In this document: positions 21,695 through 34,885 of the stretch, piece after piece
Layout: each line of letters opens with the position of its first letter
Numbering within the stretch: the stretch's first letter is position 1
From: Cotesia glomerata
Taxonomy: Eukaryota > Arthropoda > Insecta > Hymenoptera > Braconidae
NCBI RefSeq assembly: GCF_020080835.1
Contig: NC_058167.1
Span: 5,934,459-5,998,458, forward strand
Direction of reading: 5' to 3'
DNA: 64,000 bases
Program-made: the position numbers and the translations under genes
The notes under the pieces: model-generated
The model's database searches: none
What the model saw: the letters and a program-made list of their open reading frames with translations, nothing else
Told to the model about the DNA's origin: nothing

Positions 21695-21768
21695 CACGCT
21701 TACACAGCGTTTGTGATTTTATTTATTAAAAATATAATAAGTTTTGTGGAAGTGACTTTTTTAATAAT

Positions 21769-22092
21769 AGAAGCCGAGAAAAAGACCAACGAGGNNNNNN
21801 NNNNNNNNNNNNNNNNNNNNNNNNNNNNNNNNNNNNNNNNNNNNNNNNNNNNNNNNNNNNNNNNNNNNNNNNNNNNNNNNNNNNNNNNNNNNNNAACGAG
21901 GGAGAAGAGACAATTAAGGCTCAGACTGCAAAGTTTCACGGCAAGAAGAACTGCCATAGATGTGCCAAACCTGGACATAAAATTGAAAATTGTCCCTTGT
22001 CAAAAGATTTGTGGTTCTGCTACTACTGTCAGGAGATAAGATCTCATAAGGGTTCAGAGTGCAAGGATGACAGGATCAAAAGTAAGATTATA

Positions 22093-22123
<31 letters not shown>

Positions 22124-25100
22124 TCAAACTTAGAGGTAAACTAGACAGACAGGGAACTAATACAGTTAGACATAATGTGAATTCTAAACCATATAAGAAT
22201 GATAGACGTGATAGAAACTATAATAAGAATAATCAGTACTTAGCACAAAATGCCTTCAAACGGGATGGTATTAGTGCAAAAAGAATGACTGATGAAAAAC
22301 AAGGTAAGAAACAATTAAATGAAGATTTAATAGATGACATTAAATTTATTGCTGATTCAGGAGCAACAGATCATATAGTAAAGAACTGCTTAATATTAAG
22401 TAACTTTGAAAGATGTGAAAATAAAGTAATTAAGAGTGCCAACAAGAATAAATCTGCTGACATTTTAATAGATGGAAAAGGTGATCTTTTGCTCTATACG
22501 AATCAAGATAACAAGATAATTAAATTATCAAATGTTATTAGTGCTAAAGATGTATCAGATAATTTATTATCATTAAGAAAATTAGTAAATAAAGGATTTA
22601 AGATTTATTTAGATGATAAGATTTTGCGAGTATTCAGTGAAAATTTAGAAGAAGTAGTACTAGAAGGAACATATGAAAAACCCAACTGGATCTTGAACTT
22701 CAAAGTCAAGAATTACATCGGCGATGAAGATAAATTAGACTGGGGATATAACGCTTATCGTTGTAAAGCTGTAATGATCCAAGACGATAACACAAATGGA
22801 CTAGAAATAGATCTGCAAAGAAAGGAGGGAGAATCAGAAAATGAAGAGTTAAAGGATTCTTCAATTAGGAGGGAGGAAGAAGATATAACGTCTCCAGAAA
22901 TGAAACAACACACTGAAAACTCAAAGAATGACATATTTAATTGGGACTCTAGTTTAATAACTAGAAATACAATTAAGGTAGATGATATTGAGAATATTAA
23001 GAATTTAGAAGAGCTATTTACATCAAATCCATTAGAGCAAGGAACAACAGATTCAAGTAAGATAAATGAAGCTATGTTATGGCATGTAAGACTTGGTCAT
23101 GCTTCATTGAACTATCTCAAGAAATTGCAGAAAGTATATAATAAATTAGAGAAAGTTAAATTCGATGATTCAATTTTAGACTGTGAAATATGTATTATGT
23201 CAAAGATGCAAAAATTACCGTTTAAAGAATCTAGACAAAGAGCATCAAGACCACTACAAATAATACATACGGACACGATGGGTCCGATAAAACCAACCTC
23301 ACACCCAGGACACAAAAGATTTATTAATGTGTACATAGATGATTATTCTAGATTAGCTAGAGCATATGCAGTAAAGACTAAAGATGAATCAGGAGAAACA
23401 TTAGAAAAGTTTCTCATATCTACAAGAAATTTACTTGGTAAAGATGAGAAAGTTTGCTACGTTAGATCGGATCAAGGAACAGAGTTTAGTGGTGGAAAAT
23501 TTTTAGATGTCTTAAGAAAAGAAAAGATAGAATTAGAATTAACTCCGCCCTATACTCCTGAACACAATGGAGTATCTGAACGATTCAACGCTACGTTACA
23601 AAGAAAAGTCAGAACCTACATGCTAGATTCTGGTTTATCTAAGAGTATGTGGGAGTTAGCAGTAGATGCAGCAGTGCACTCATACAATCGAACACCACAT
23701 AAATCCATAGATTACAACGTACCACTGATGAAGTTTAACAAGAATGAAAATTGTCATTTTGACAAAATTAAAAGATTTGGATGTATTTGATATATTAGAA
23801 TTCCAAAACCAGAGCACAAGTTCAGCGAGAGAGCAATCAAAGCAGTCATGGTGGGATATAAACCCACAGGATACTTGCTATGGCACCCAAATACAGGAAA
23901 ATTTCTAGAATCACGACATGTTAGATTCAATGAAAAATTAGTGTACAAAGATGTATATAAGAATAAACAAATAGAAGAAACTGAAGATGAAATTAGTTGG
24001 AAGTCAAACGAAAATGTACCAAATAGTCTAGAAGACAAAATCAACGAAGAAAGGGAGAAACCGGAACAAAGAAAAAGAGGAAGACCCCGCAAAAATTCAT
24101 TAGGTGTTGAAAACTTAAATGAAAAGAAGAATTCATCAGAAGAAATTAGACCATGGACTAGAGGTGAGATGAAAAGAAAATTAGAATCTGAAAAGGATAA
24201 AGATAGAAAATTAATTGAAGACATAAGCTTTGCAAGAAGCGTCAATGTGTCTGAAGATTAATCGAAGAAGGATGAACAAGAATTGGTAAGTTGTTTAATT
24301 ACTTCTTTAAACAAAGAACCTATCAATTATGATGAGGCAAGCAACTCAAATGAAAGATGTCAATGGATGAGAGCTATCAAGGATGAACTGGATTCTATAA
24401 CTAAAAATGACGTCTGGGAATTCGTAGATTTGGAAGAAGCAAGTAAAACTGAAGGAAAATTAAACATCATTGATTCAAGATGGGTATTTAAAAAAAAAAA
24501 GTAGAAGCAAATAAAGATGTACTTCATAAAGCACGACTAGTATGTCGAGGTTTTAAAGACAAGAATGATTATGATTTAAAAGATACATACTCGCCAGTAT
24601 CTAGATTATCACTCATACGAGCATTACTTTCAATAGTAAATAAATATGATCTAGAAATCTGTCAATATGATGTAAAAACGGCATTCCTTTATGGAAATTT
24701 AGATGAAGATACCAGAAGGTCTAGATGTAGATGAAAAGACAAAACAAATAAAGATACTTAAATTAAAGAAATCTTTGTATGGATTAAAAGTAAGTCCAAA
24801 GAAGTGGAACACTAGATTTAATCAAGTGGTAAAAGAAATTGGTCTCGAAAACGATTTACATGAACCATGTTTGTATACTTGGAGGAAAAATGGAATCGTA
24901 GTTGTGTTGCTAATTTATGTAGATGACATTTTAGCCGCTAGCAATGATAAAACAAAATTAGATGAAGTTGGGAATCACTTATGCAAGAATTTCGAGATGA
25001 AAGTTCTTGGTGAACCCAGGAAATTTCTTGGAATTGAGATAGAGAGAAATAGACAAGAAAAATACATTGTATTGAAGCAAAGTAATTATATTCAAAGCAT

Positions 25101-25962
25101 TTTAGATAGAATCAAGATGACAGATTGTAATCCTCAAAACACCCCAATGGTTACTAGACAAACTGAAAATAGATGCAAAAGAAGAAAACAAGAAGAATCA
25201 GAATCGTCCAAATGTGAACAATCATCAACAACTAGAAAAGCTCCATACAGAGAGGCAATTGGAAGTCTCATGGACTTAGCAAATGGAACTAGACCAGATA
25301 TTGCGTTTGCTGTACATTACTTAGCTAGAAAACAATTAGATGCCAACGAAGACGACTGGAAATATGTTAAGAGAATTCTGAGATATTTAAAGGGCACTGT
25401 AGATTTAAGCCTGAAATACACAGGTAACTCAGATGAACTAGAAGCTTTTTCAGATGCTAGTTTTAGAGACAATAATGACTCAACTTCATCAGGTGGATAC
25501 ATTATTAGACTGTTTGGTGACATAATAGCATGGAGAAGTCACAAACAAAACTATGTTACACTTTCGACTTGTCAAGCTGAGTATTTGACAATGAGTGATG
25601 CCTGTCAAGAGATAATATCTCTGGATAAAGCGATTAGATTTATTATTGGAAAAACACTATTTCCTACGACTATTTGGTGTGATAACAAATCAGCAAATGA
25701 TTGTACTAAGAAAGATGGCAGTCATAAACTTAAGATGTTTGATAATAGTGTAAATGAAATTAAATTAGAATTACTAGAAAGAGAGAAAACAGGTAATAGA
25801 AAGCACATGGCAAAAACCCATGGTGATTTCATTAAACAATGCGTTAATGAAAATAAAATAAGAGTTTGTTGGATATCTACGAAAGAGAACCTAGCAGATA
25901 TACTCACAAAACCATTACCTGCAGAACCATTTAGATACTTAAGAGATAAATTTTTGGACTAA
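21769..25962 (+). pseudogene. copia gag-pol polyprotein, copy B, decayed
   Basis: Domains in order: CCHC knuckle (21952-21993); a second Cys motif; aspartic protease DSGA (22353-22364); the integrase zinc domain (WHVRLGH...CEIC); the DD35E integrase core, with D codons at 23272 and 23470 and E at 23578; RT with YVDD (24916-24927); and RNase H ending at the TAA after KFLD (25960-25962). Breaks: in-frame TGA at 23788-23790, in-frame TAA at 24259-24261, a frameshift at an A-run near 24500, and another near 24700 where the frame restarts at MKIPEGL. The product would have made virus-like particles and cDNA; this copy cannot. Confidence 0.88.
21795..21894. other. Assembly gap (100 N), probably spurious
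   Basis: The left flank ends in aacgagg and the right flank begins with aacgagg. Copy A has the same gag segment uninterrupted, so the true gap is likely zero with a 7-bp overlap. Confidence 0.85.
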
Positions 25963-26067
25963 AATAATTAGAAGTTCATAAAATTGTTAGAATAAATTAT
26001 AATTATATTTTCATTATGTTACAGAAAACTCTGTTGATCGCAAGAAGTAGCGCAGTGGAAGCTGGAC

Positions 26068-26084
26068 GTGGGAAATGGAGGGAG
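26068..26084 (+). promoter_or_regulatory. copia polypurine tract
   Basis: Purine-rich gtgggaaatggagggag sits directly before the 3' LTR, where plus-strand priming occurs. Confidence 0.8.
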
Positions 26085-26440
26085 TGTTAAGAAGACACGA
26101 ATTTACCCAAGTCCGCTGAGATCTATTTTTTATATATCTAGATTATTATTATTATGGCTAGTGAGTTGGCGTCGGTCTGCGCGCCGCTTGACGGCGCATA
26201 CGACTCCTCTCCCCTTTACTCTCTATACTTTACTTTATATCTTGTACTATTGGCGGTACTACGTGCAGCCACGTGCATACACCTTATAATTATTCTTTTA
26301 CGTTCTTTTTGTATTATTACAATATTGTTAATTATTCAAGATAACATATTATCAATTATTAATCATTTTGAAGATAAATAAAGATTCGTTTAGATTATTT
26401 AATATGAAACTGTTGTGTTAAATTAATTCAGTTCCTCACA
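26085..26440 (+). repeat. copia copy B 3' LTR
   Basis: 356 bp, same ends as the 5' LTR. Confidence 0.93.
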
Positions 26441-26790
26441 ATAAAAATTCTTGAACAATTTGCTAGAAATTGGGAAGTAATCTAAAAAAAACACTTTTCT
26501 CAAAATTTTTCGACAACGATATCTCATGAACAAATCAATCGATTTCGGCGTGCTTGGTAGTGATCGGTTTTTCGAGGTTAAGAGCTGATTAGTTTTTGGA
26601 ATCGATTAGTAAAGTAATTTATAATGTATTCAAAAAAAGCAATTATTATTTTTGAGATTTTCGCATTCAAAAGTTGAAAGAGGTTTACACACAAACACAC
26701 ACACACACGCGCGCGCGCGCGCATGCGTGCGGGCATCGTCGCTGGAACAGTCAAAAAGCTTTCTGGGCCTAGAAACGTAAAAATGTTTTT
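26441..26790. repeat. Dispersed repeat with CA/CG dinucleotide run
   Basis: Begins with the cttgaacaatttgctagaaa segment seen at 6765-6804, then tttcgacaacgatatctcat text and an (AC)n(GC)n run near 26690-26725. Same family style as 60.2-60.8 and 63.5-64.0 kb. Confidence 0.6.
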
Positions 26791-27481
26791 GATATTATCA
26801 ACATAGTTTGAAAAATTAGATGAATTGATTGAATTTCATTTGATTCTTTTAAAATGAAATAGCTCATTGAAGATAAAACTCATGGAAATTTCAATAAAAT
26901 ATGTAAATCTGAACGAGATTTTTCTTATTAATTCTCAAAGTAATATAAGATAAGAACACTTTCAACAAAAAATAAAGCGAACTTCGACAAATTCCAATGA
27001 AACTAAAATGGAACTCTCTTGTAAATATTCTCTTCACAATAGAAAACGAATTTTTTTTAACTGGTTGATGAATTACAATGTTCCGAAGTAACAAACACAG
27101 AAAACAACATAATATAAAAAAACTAGATATAATAGAAAAACAACATTAAGTTTACACAATAGTTTTATAAGTACTTTTCTATCACGAGCAAAGTAAGAAG
27201 GGAGAATAAGGAAGCTAACTTTATTGCTTAAAATTACTAGTTAACATTTAAATTATTACTGATGAATCAGTAATAAGTATTGAATTTGAAGCAAAAAAAT
27301 CCATTCACAAATCAGAATTCCAATAGAAACAAAAAACTTATTGTGGAAAGTCGAATTAGTCTTAGAGGTAAAGTAAATACTTTTGCTTGTTAACAACTAT
27401 TAAGAAAATAAGTTATTAGTATTTATAGTCTAATTAAACTATAACAAATATAATAAAATACTTTATTTTTGATAGACTTAC
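26791..27481. other. AT-rich, nothing recognised
   Basis: Only short chance ORFs. I looked here for downstream exons of the 27482-27610 exon and found none. Confidence 0.4.
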
Positions 27482-27610
27482 TTCTTCTAGATAACCTTGA
27501 GGTACGAAACGAAATAACGTATCTTTGGGATATAATTTTTGGTAAATTTTCAATTTCCTTTTATTTCTTTTGATGATAGCAGTTCGAGTTTCCCCTTTAT
27601 TTTCACTCAT
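27482..27610 (-). pseudogene. Orphan first exon related to the CACTA-like transposase gene
   Basis: The minus-strand ATG at 27610 opens 43 codons ending at a consensus donor (GAAGAA|GTAAGT). The motif RTAIIKRNKRK is similar in position and sequence to RTAVFRRNKRL in the exon at 36669, which lies upstream of the transposase of copy B. No following exon was found on this strand before the copia LTR, so it appears to be the broken-off 5' end of a related element, or a first exon joined to something else. Confidence 0.45.
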
Positions 27611-28727
27611 GATGATAAAGTATAGATTTCTGAAATAGATAAAAATTATATTAAAAGTACAATAAGTTACAATAAAGCTTCCGATGATCTTAAATGTAAA
27701 GAAGTTTAAACAAAGCTTGAATTTTTTGTCAATTCGTAACGTACATTTATGACAATTTTAGTTGTTTTATACACTAAAATACCTTCTACATATTTAAATT
27801 CACCATTTTGTTTCGTCAAATATTTCAAACGTAAATATTGACAAATTAGAAAACTAGTAAATGATGATGATTTTGAAATGACACTCAATCTCGCAGCATC
27901 GATTCTTGAGTCGATAAGAAAAAAAGTAAATAAATAATTACCCAAAAAATAAATCAATTTATTTTACAACTACGAAAACAAATTAAAATTGAAATCGAAA
28001 ATGTAGCTTTATATTATAAGTCGATAAATTTTAATTACTCACAAAATTTTTTAAATATATTTTATTAATTTATTTCATACACACACCGGACTTGATTGTA
28101 AATACTTGTTTTTCAGTGTGAGTGTGAATATATTTTTTGATTTAATTTTTCCATTGTTTACTTATTTATTTATAATTGAAAAATTGTTTAGTATTTACAC
28201 ATATAATCATTTAAAGAAGTATAGATAATAACTGATAATAACTTACTTTTACATCCAATCACCAAAAAATATATTGTATTTAGTCACTACAGCACGTGCT
28301 TCACACTGTTATGTAGCTGTAAAATTACGATTATACTTTCTGTAGTATTATCTATAACAGAAATACTTTTAAATACGACTTTTGATATGCGTTTTTGTTT
28401 GTGGCGTTCTCTGTTATTTTTCTTGTTTTAACTTTATACTACATAGTACTTTATAAATCCACTCATACCACGTAACTGAAAAAAAATAGGTTATTTAGGA
28501 GGTGTCCAAAACCGTGGAAAATGCGTTCGATAGACATCCAGTCTGTTTCGACAAATATGGCAGTCACACGTGTATTTGCGCGCGCAAGTTTCAACAAATC
28601 TGCGCAAGCGTACAGGGAATGTTGTCGACTTTTTAAGTCACAATCACCATTTGACTATAGCATAAAGTTCCAGTAACACTGAAAACTTTTGCTATATATA
28701 AATAATTATTAGTAATAAGTATTATTA
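27611..28727. other. AT-rich region before the CACTA-like left end
   Basis: No gene recognised. An ORF at 27706-27957 on minus has no family resemblance. A GC-richer patch at 28500-28640 (cgcgcgcaagtttcaacaaa) has no clear feature. Confidence 0.4.
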
Positions 28728-29045
28728 CCCTTGCGACCTTGGGCAAACGGTTTTTGTTCAATTTGGCTACCGTTTGATCGCCGTTTATCCACCGTTTATC
28801 ACCGGATTGTTAACATTTCATAAACGGTTTATTTGTTCCATTGGTTAACGGTGACTAAACGAAGAACACACGGTTCATAAACGGTGTTAAAGCGGTGGTT
28901 TGACGGTTAAAAAACGGTGGTTTAATGGTTTAAAAACGCTTCAAAAACGGTTTATAAACAGTTAAAAAACAGTGTGTAAGCGGTGAAAAAAACAATAAAT
29001 AAACGGTAATTAATCGATATAAACAGTGGAGATACGGTAAAGCCA
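28728..29045 (+). repeat. Left terminal and subterminal repeats of the CACTA-like element
   Basis: Contains many copies of accgtttat and its complement ataaacggt, with spacings of about 10-25 bp, for example around ggtttatttgttccattggt. The opposite end carries the complement of the same phrase. Confidence 0.75.
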
Positions 29046-31130
29046 CGGAACGTACTTCGTTTGTAAGAAATAAAACTACGACGAAAATAACTTGATCAAT
29101 ATTTTTAGATTCAAGTTACATCAAATTTTTTTAACTTTGCTAAATTTACTTATTGCTTTATTTAAGAAAGCGGTAAAACATATATTAAAAAAATTTACTT
29201 ATATCATTTCTTGTGATATAAGAAAAGAATATTTATAGTAATAATAATCTTCAACATTTTTATTATTAAAATTTAAATTATTCAACTACTTTTAAACTTT
29301 TAAACCTTTTCTAATTTAAACATTACTTTTATAATACTTTTTAATACTTTTGTCATTGTTTAATATAATTTTAAAATTATTGCAACAAGTTAAACTTAAA
29401 ATAATCTATTCCTTAATGAAGCTGATCCTTATAGTTGATTTTTTTTTAAACGACTCCGACACTGCCGAAATAAATCACTCATCCAGCTCTTTAGGTTTAT
29501 TGTTATATCATCTAGGCCCCCCTCAATGTATTTGATTTCCCTTTTTCGTTGCAGATACAGGCAGACATCTAAATAAACACAATAATAATTTCAAAACTTC
29601 TTTGTAGTTAAATTAACCGAAGAAGCTATTCATACGTAAAAAAAGTTCTGTTCATTTTTACCGCGAGACTGTAAGGCCTTCACTTACACATTAGGATTTC
29701 AGGTTCTTACGTTCACGTGGCGCGTATAAATCAGGACTTTTTTCGTATGAATAGACATGACAAATTCAATGTCAAGACCTCCTTAGTTTCGATATCAATA
29801 AATATTTTTTGTTATCGTTGTAACTTTACGAGTAATATTAGACTAGGGTTGAAGTACCGTGGACAATTTACCCTTGTGAACTCTGTTTGTCCTTTTTGGA
29901 CATTTTATGTTTAAATAATAATATTTTGGAATTATAGTAAATACAAAAATCATTAATTTAATTTATGCAAATGATAAAATTTGAAACTTCTACGTAAACA
30001 TTAAATAACATTGACATTTCTAAGACAATCAATGAAATTTTAACTGTCCAAAAAATGGTACTAAGATGTTCAAAACCGGTACTTTAAACCTATACAATAA
30101 AAATAACACTAAAGATTGATGCTGGAAATGATCAATAAAAATTCGGTGATTACTAACAACTTTCGAATGCTTCGCATTATGAGTAGTGCGATTTTAAATT
30201 GATTGTAGCTCTAAGATGCAGAATTTTTTAATCATTTTATTTAAGTACTCTGAGATTTAAGAGGAGAAACTAATTTTTCAAGACAAGAAAAATTTAATGT
30301 TTCTCATATGGTAGTATTTTTTCTGCTCAATACGACAATATAATCAATATAATAATATATGACGATAGAATTACAATAAAGGCCGTCGCCAGATAAGCCG
30401 GGGTAAAATGCCCCCAAAGCAATCGGGCTAATTTTTTTTTCTGAAATACCTTATACTGTGGACAACATCTCAGCCCAGTTTCAACTCGGAAATATCACGC
30501 GTTTTTGAGTAAAAAAAAAAAGTTTTTTTTTTTTCAAATCCATTTTTCTCCGAATCTACTTGACAATATTAAAAAAAGTGTTTATGGGTTTTAAGATATC
30601 ACTAACTAGTATTCCTAGAAAAATTCGCTCGATAATCGGGTAAGTTGGTCATAGGTAAAAATGCGATTATATTTAAAAAAAAATTTTTTTTATGCCAAAA
30701 ACGTATGGTACACCTTAGTTTTTTTTTCACGTATTACTCTAATATTAATCTACAACATATATTTTTTTAGGATTTTTCAAAATATTAGACGATAGTTAAA
30801 AAAAATTAAATATTAAAAAAAAATTTTTTTTTGCCCTAAATTCCTTAAGTACAGTCATGTAATTTTTTTATACATTATCCCTTCGTCTCAGTTTACAAAA
30901 TATATTTTTTTCATACTTTAAAAAATATTAGATGATTGCAACGATCATTAAACTTGTTTTTTAATCAATTTTTTCAACTTGTTTGTACTTAATTTTTAGT
31001 AGATTTCATAGAAATCTAACTATTGCATTGGTCCTCATGACGGAACTTTTGAAAAATTTTGCCATATTTCGACTCAGCTCGTCAAGCGAATTCAGAAAAT
31101 GCATATGGTTCAAAAGTTTATATATGTATG

Positions 31131-31233
<103 letters not shown>

Positions 31234-31928
31234 GATATAACGCGGCTTGTCAGGACGATAGCGTCGCCAATTTACAACGGATCTCTACCAAACTCAACAT
31301 AGTTATTCTACAGATAAATACCAAAGTCAAGTTCGAAGATGAGCTTAATCGGTCAAGTAATTTAGAAATACCAGGATTTCAAAATTTTGAAAATCATAAA
31401 AATTCATATTTCTTCACTTTCGAACTCGAATAACTTTTGAATGGGATAACTTATTGCAATTCTGTAAATTGCATCCGAAAGCTCTTTAAATAAGCTTTAA
31501 TGTGAGTACCATGTCATATGTGTAGTCTCAAAATTATGCCCCATTCCCCTATGCCAATTATGAAATTTGCTATTGCACTGGTTTTAGTATTTGTCCGTCG
31601 ATATATATTTTTGTCGATTGCATATAAGTTAAAAGCCCTAGTTCTGTATACGATCTTCGTTATATTTTTTTCTATTCATGATGAAATCTACTTCCATTTC
31701 GGCTGCCGAATGGTCTTTTTATTTTTTCTAGAGTCATTATTTATTGCTCTGCTCTTGAATAATTATTTTATACATATATTTAACAATATTAAATCTTTTA
31801 AACAAAAATAATAAATAAACAATCAATTAATTATCATCATCACTATCTTCATGGATTACAGAAGTAATATTTTCTGTATTGAATAAACGACTCAATTTTT
31901 CTGCAGGTCTAGGAATTTTTGAAAGGTA

Positions 31929-32843
31929 TCAGCCATATGATAAATGATAAATAATTGCTGCGATATGAGAGCAGCACCCAACTGTTCTGCGACCATTTGC
32001 GCATTCACAAAAATAACGTTTTATTCCTGAAACTCCTATGCTGTTTGGCACATACTCGATGAAACACCTATATATTTTTCTGTTCATGTGGCGTGATTGT
32101 ACTTGAATTTTTAAGATATTCGATTTTTCTTTGATGAATTTTAAATTCAAATGTCTATCTTCATCAATTACTTCAGCTAAATAAGATATTGCTTGAGAGA
32201 ATTGGTAAGTGCCGGAGAATAATATTTTTAATTGGTTTTCTGTCAGTTCTGGAAAATCAAGTATATCAGCCTCTGAAATATCTTCAAACGGAAGTTTTTT
32301 TCTAAACCACCCTTTTGTTTCAACTTCTTCAGCCAAAGTATTCTCAGTATTTTTTCGGTCAATCATTCTTTGTAAAATATCATCGGTGATATTGACATCC
32401 GAAATCAGTCGCTTACTGAATTGATTATGTAGAAAGGACGCAATGCGATAATATGGTCCGATTTTCGGGATCATTTTATTATCAAAATCATTATCTAAAA
32501 GAGCATTTTTTTGTTTCATCATACCATGAACCGATTCAACTGCCCATCTCAACTTTGTCACAAAGCGGGAATCATTAGATTCCTGAGTAGTGAGTTGCTT
32601 TCGCTTGCCTTTAAGAGCAGGCATTAATACTGTGAACTGTTTGGATTCTAAGTATTCCTTGACGTCTCGAAATCCGCGATCCATAATAAAAATGTCCCCG
32701 GGCTTCATCAACTGAGACAGTAAACCATTCGGATAATCAATAACATGTCTCAGTAACTGAGCATCATTTTCATTTGCAGGAAAAGGACCTAACATGTCAA
32801 CTACAAATCCATCAGTCGTACAAATAGTGAACGGCTTACACAA
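31929..32843 (-). CDS. DDE_4 (PIF/Harbinger or IS5-like) transposase with SWIM finger, 5'-truncated
   Basis: A 304-residue frame. DGFVVDMLGPF is typical text shortly after the first catalytic Asp region. IMDRGFRD supplies the second Asp and WAVESVHG the Glu. The C-terminus has a SWIM-type zinc motif, CECANGRRTVGCCSH, followed by the stop. The right TIR begins only 12 bp before the first Met, so the N-terminal DNA-binding part and the first catalytic Asp are missing. This copy is an internally deleted derivative and is unlikely to be active by itself. Confidence 0.8.
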   Translation of the reverse strand: MCKPFTICTTDGFVVDMLGPFPANENDAQLLRHVIDYPNGLLSQLMKPGDIFIMDRGFRDVKEYLESKQFTVLMPALKGKRKQLTTQESNDSRFVTKLRWAVESVHGMMKQKNALLDNDFDNKMIPKIGPYYRIASFLHNQFSKRLISDVNITDDILQRMIDRKNTENTLAEEVETKGWFRKKLPFEDISEADILDFPELTENQLKILFSGTYQFSQAISYLAEVIDEDRHLNLKFIKEKSNILKIQVQSRHMNRKIYRCFIEYVPNSIGVSGIKRYFCECANGRRTVGCCSHIAAIIYHLSYG

Positions 32844-33043
32844 ATGGGTAAGTAAAACTGGGCTGAGATGTTGTCCACAGTATAAGGTATTTTAGAAAAA
32901 AAAATTAGCCCGATTGCTTTGGGGGCATTTTACCCCGGCTTATCTGGCGACGGCCTTTCTGTACTTCAGTTATATACAGAATTTTATCGCTATTTTATTA
33001 AAGCGACATTCTAAAAATACGATTATTATTATTATTAGAAAGT

Positions 33044-34885
33044 TTATAAATTGATCCAGTGATCATACATACTTTTAACTTTAAGGGTGTCTGCGCTACT
33101 GGTTGCCACATGGTTTTCATTTCTGTTTTTCGGCAATTGTATATACATATTCTGCATCACGTTATCTGGCCAAATAGCGTGCATGACCGTATCGGCACGT
33201 TTTCTCATAGTTCCTGCTAATAACATCATGGCTACTTTGTCACTTGGCATTTTCACCTCATCGATGATTATGAACTACAAATAAATAATAATCAAAGTAG
33301 AATAAGTTATTTGTCTGAAAGAAGTATAAGTTTTCTGAAAAGTATTAAAATTTTTCTTTTACTAATTTTTAATAGTCATTTATTTCTGAAAAATAAATTC
33401 TTTTGGTGATATAAGCTTACCTCCTGGTTATCTTCTACAACTACCGATTCTGTTAGTTTTGGATACACTATATTCTGTTGTCGTTGCTGCTGTTGTTGTT
33501 GTTGTTGTTGTTGCTGTTGTTGTCGTACTTTATTTTTTTTTAATAATCTTAACAATTTTGAATTAGCTGCTGCAACAGATGCTTCTAGTGCTGTTAGCCT
33601 CGCCATTGGTCCAAGTGCTGTACGCTTTCTCGGGTTTCGCCTTTGTAGAGACTGTGGTCGGGGCGTACTTCCGGATCGAAGAGATTTTATCGATTCTTCC
33701 TCTGGCGTTTCATAACTATTCAGCGGTGGCGTTGATAAATTCTGCATACTGGTCTGTTCACGTATTAGATTCGCAGGTCGAACATGCTTGCTTGATTTCG
33801 ATTGAAAATTATTATCGTAAGTTTGGCTGCCACTCTCGTTCAACTGTCAACAATTTTTTGTATACATATTAAATGTTATTTGATATTATATAATTCGAAT
33901 AAAAATTTTTCTTTATCAATCAAGGATCGGTATTTTATATTATTCAAACTTACCTCATCATCATCGGAGGACCTGAGGGGATTTCTTGGTGATGACATGT
34001 TAAGATAAAAATCTGCTGTCTTCTTCGTATTGGACATCTGAGTAATCTAAGACAAAAACATCTCAATAATATATGCAACTGAATAATAAATGATTTCGTT
34101 AAAAGTTGTGACTTGAATGAACACAGAAAAATTTATTTTTTCCCTGTAGCTCTGCGATGACCAATTTTTCTGCAAGCTTGCAGTTTGACCTAGGTCAAAT
34201 ATTTGCAATTTGTAGGGAATTCTAAGTTTGAAGGAAGTTCGAGCGTAACTAATGAGTCGAAATAATGTTAGAATTTTTGTTAAATTTTAGTCTTTCCGAT
34301 TTATTTTTTTTTAATTTTGCGATTAGTAAAATGACGTATTTATTTATACGTATTCTTAATTTCAAAGCTAAAAGCGGAAAATTATTTTTTACATTGGATT
34401 CGTTCGAACCTCCTTAATAAAAACTATTGAAATTTATTATTTATTATAAAATAATGCTACATACGTCATCCTTTTTTTTATTTTTTTTCCTAGCTGGGAT
34501 ATTGTGATCACCTGGGCTGTATGAAACCTTAAGAGTCCTGATTCGCATAGACCCATTATAACGACTTTTTAATTCATAGCGGTCATCTAATTTTTTCATG
34601 AAAAATCAAAATGTATTTTTTATTAGTTGCGCATAGATATTGCAGAGTAATAATAAATAAATAAATAAATAATAATTTATTACCATCTGAAGCAATGATT
34701 TTACGTCGTCTAAAGGCGTCGCTCCGTCGTATCGTACATAAAAAAGCTCATTTTCATCTTCATTCAATGAAATGGGACATAAATTCCCATTGTCTCCTAC
34801 TTTGAAAACATACCTCGTCTCCACAATCCACCCCCTTTCACCAGATGCTACTAAGCAATACTTGTCCATAATTAGACTGTACTAT
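33044..34885 (-). CDS. Five-exon gene of unknown function (second gene of the CACTA-like element)
   Basis: Minus-strand exons: 34885-34684 (ATG at 34869), 34037-33954, 33843-33421 and 33274-33044. An untranslated exon lies upstream, ending at the donor at 35841. Every coding junction is phase 0 with GT-AG borders, giving 307 residues. The N-terminal block starts MDKYCLVASGERGW and contains FYVRYDGATPLDDVKSLL. The middle is Ser/Arg/Pro-rich with a short coiled-coil-like segment (LTALEASVAAANSKLLRLL) and a poly-Gln run. The C-terminal 76 residues begin FIIIDEVKMPSDKV, with conserved-looking AMMLLAGTMRKRADTV. The C-terminal block could be a diverged BEN-like DNA-binding domain, but I cannot confirm it. 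No stops or frameshifts, unlike the neighbouring transposase. Confidence 0.7.
33484..33533 (-). repeat. poly-Gln coding run
   Basis: CAA/CAG run encoding about 13 Gln, then Arg, then Gln-Gln, inside exon 4 of the five-exon gene. Confidence 0.9.

Larger units (their letters stand above)
21321..26440 (+). mobile_element. Ty1/copia LTR retrotransposon, copy B
   Basis: 5' LTR, PBS, short leader, C-terminal gag, protease, integrase, RT, RNase H, PPT and 3' LTR in copia order (integrase before RT). The gag N-terminal half and most of the leader are missing at 21768. No 5-bp target duplication is visible (catgt on the left, ataaa on the right). Confidence 0.93.
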
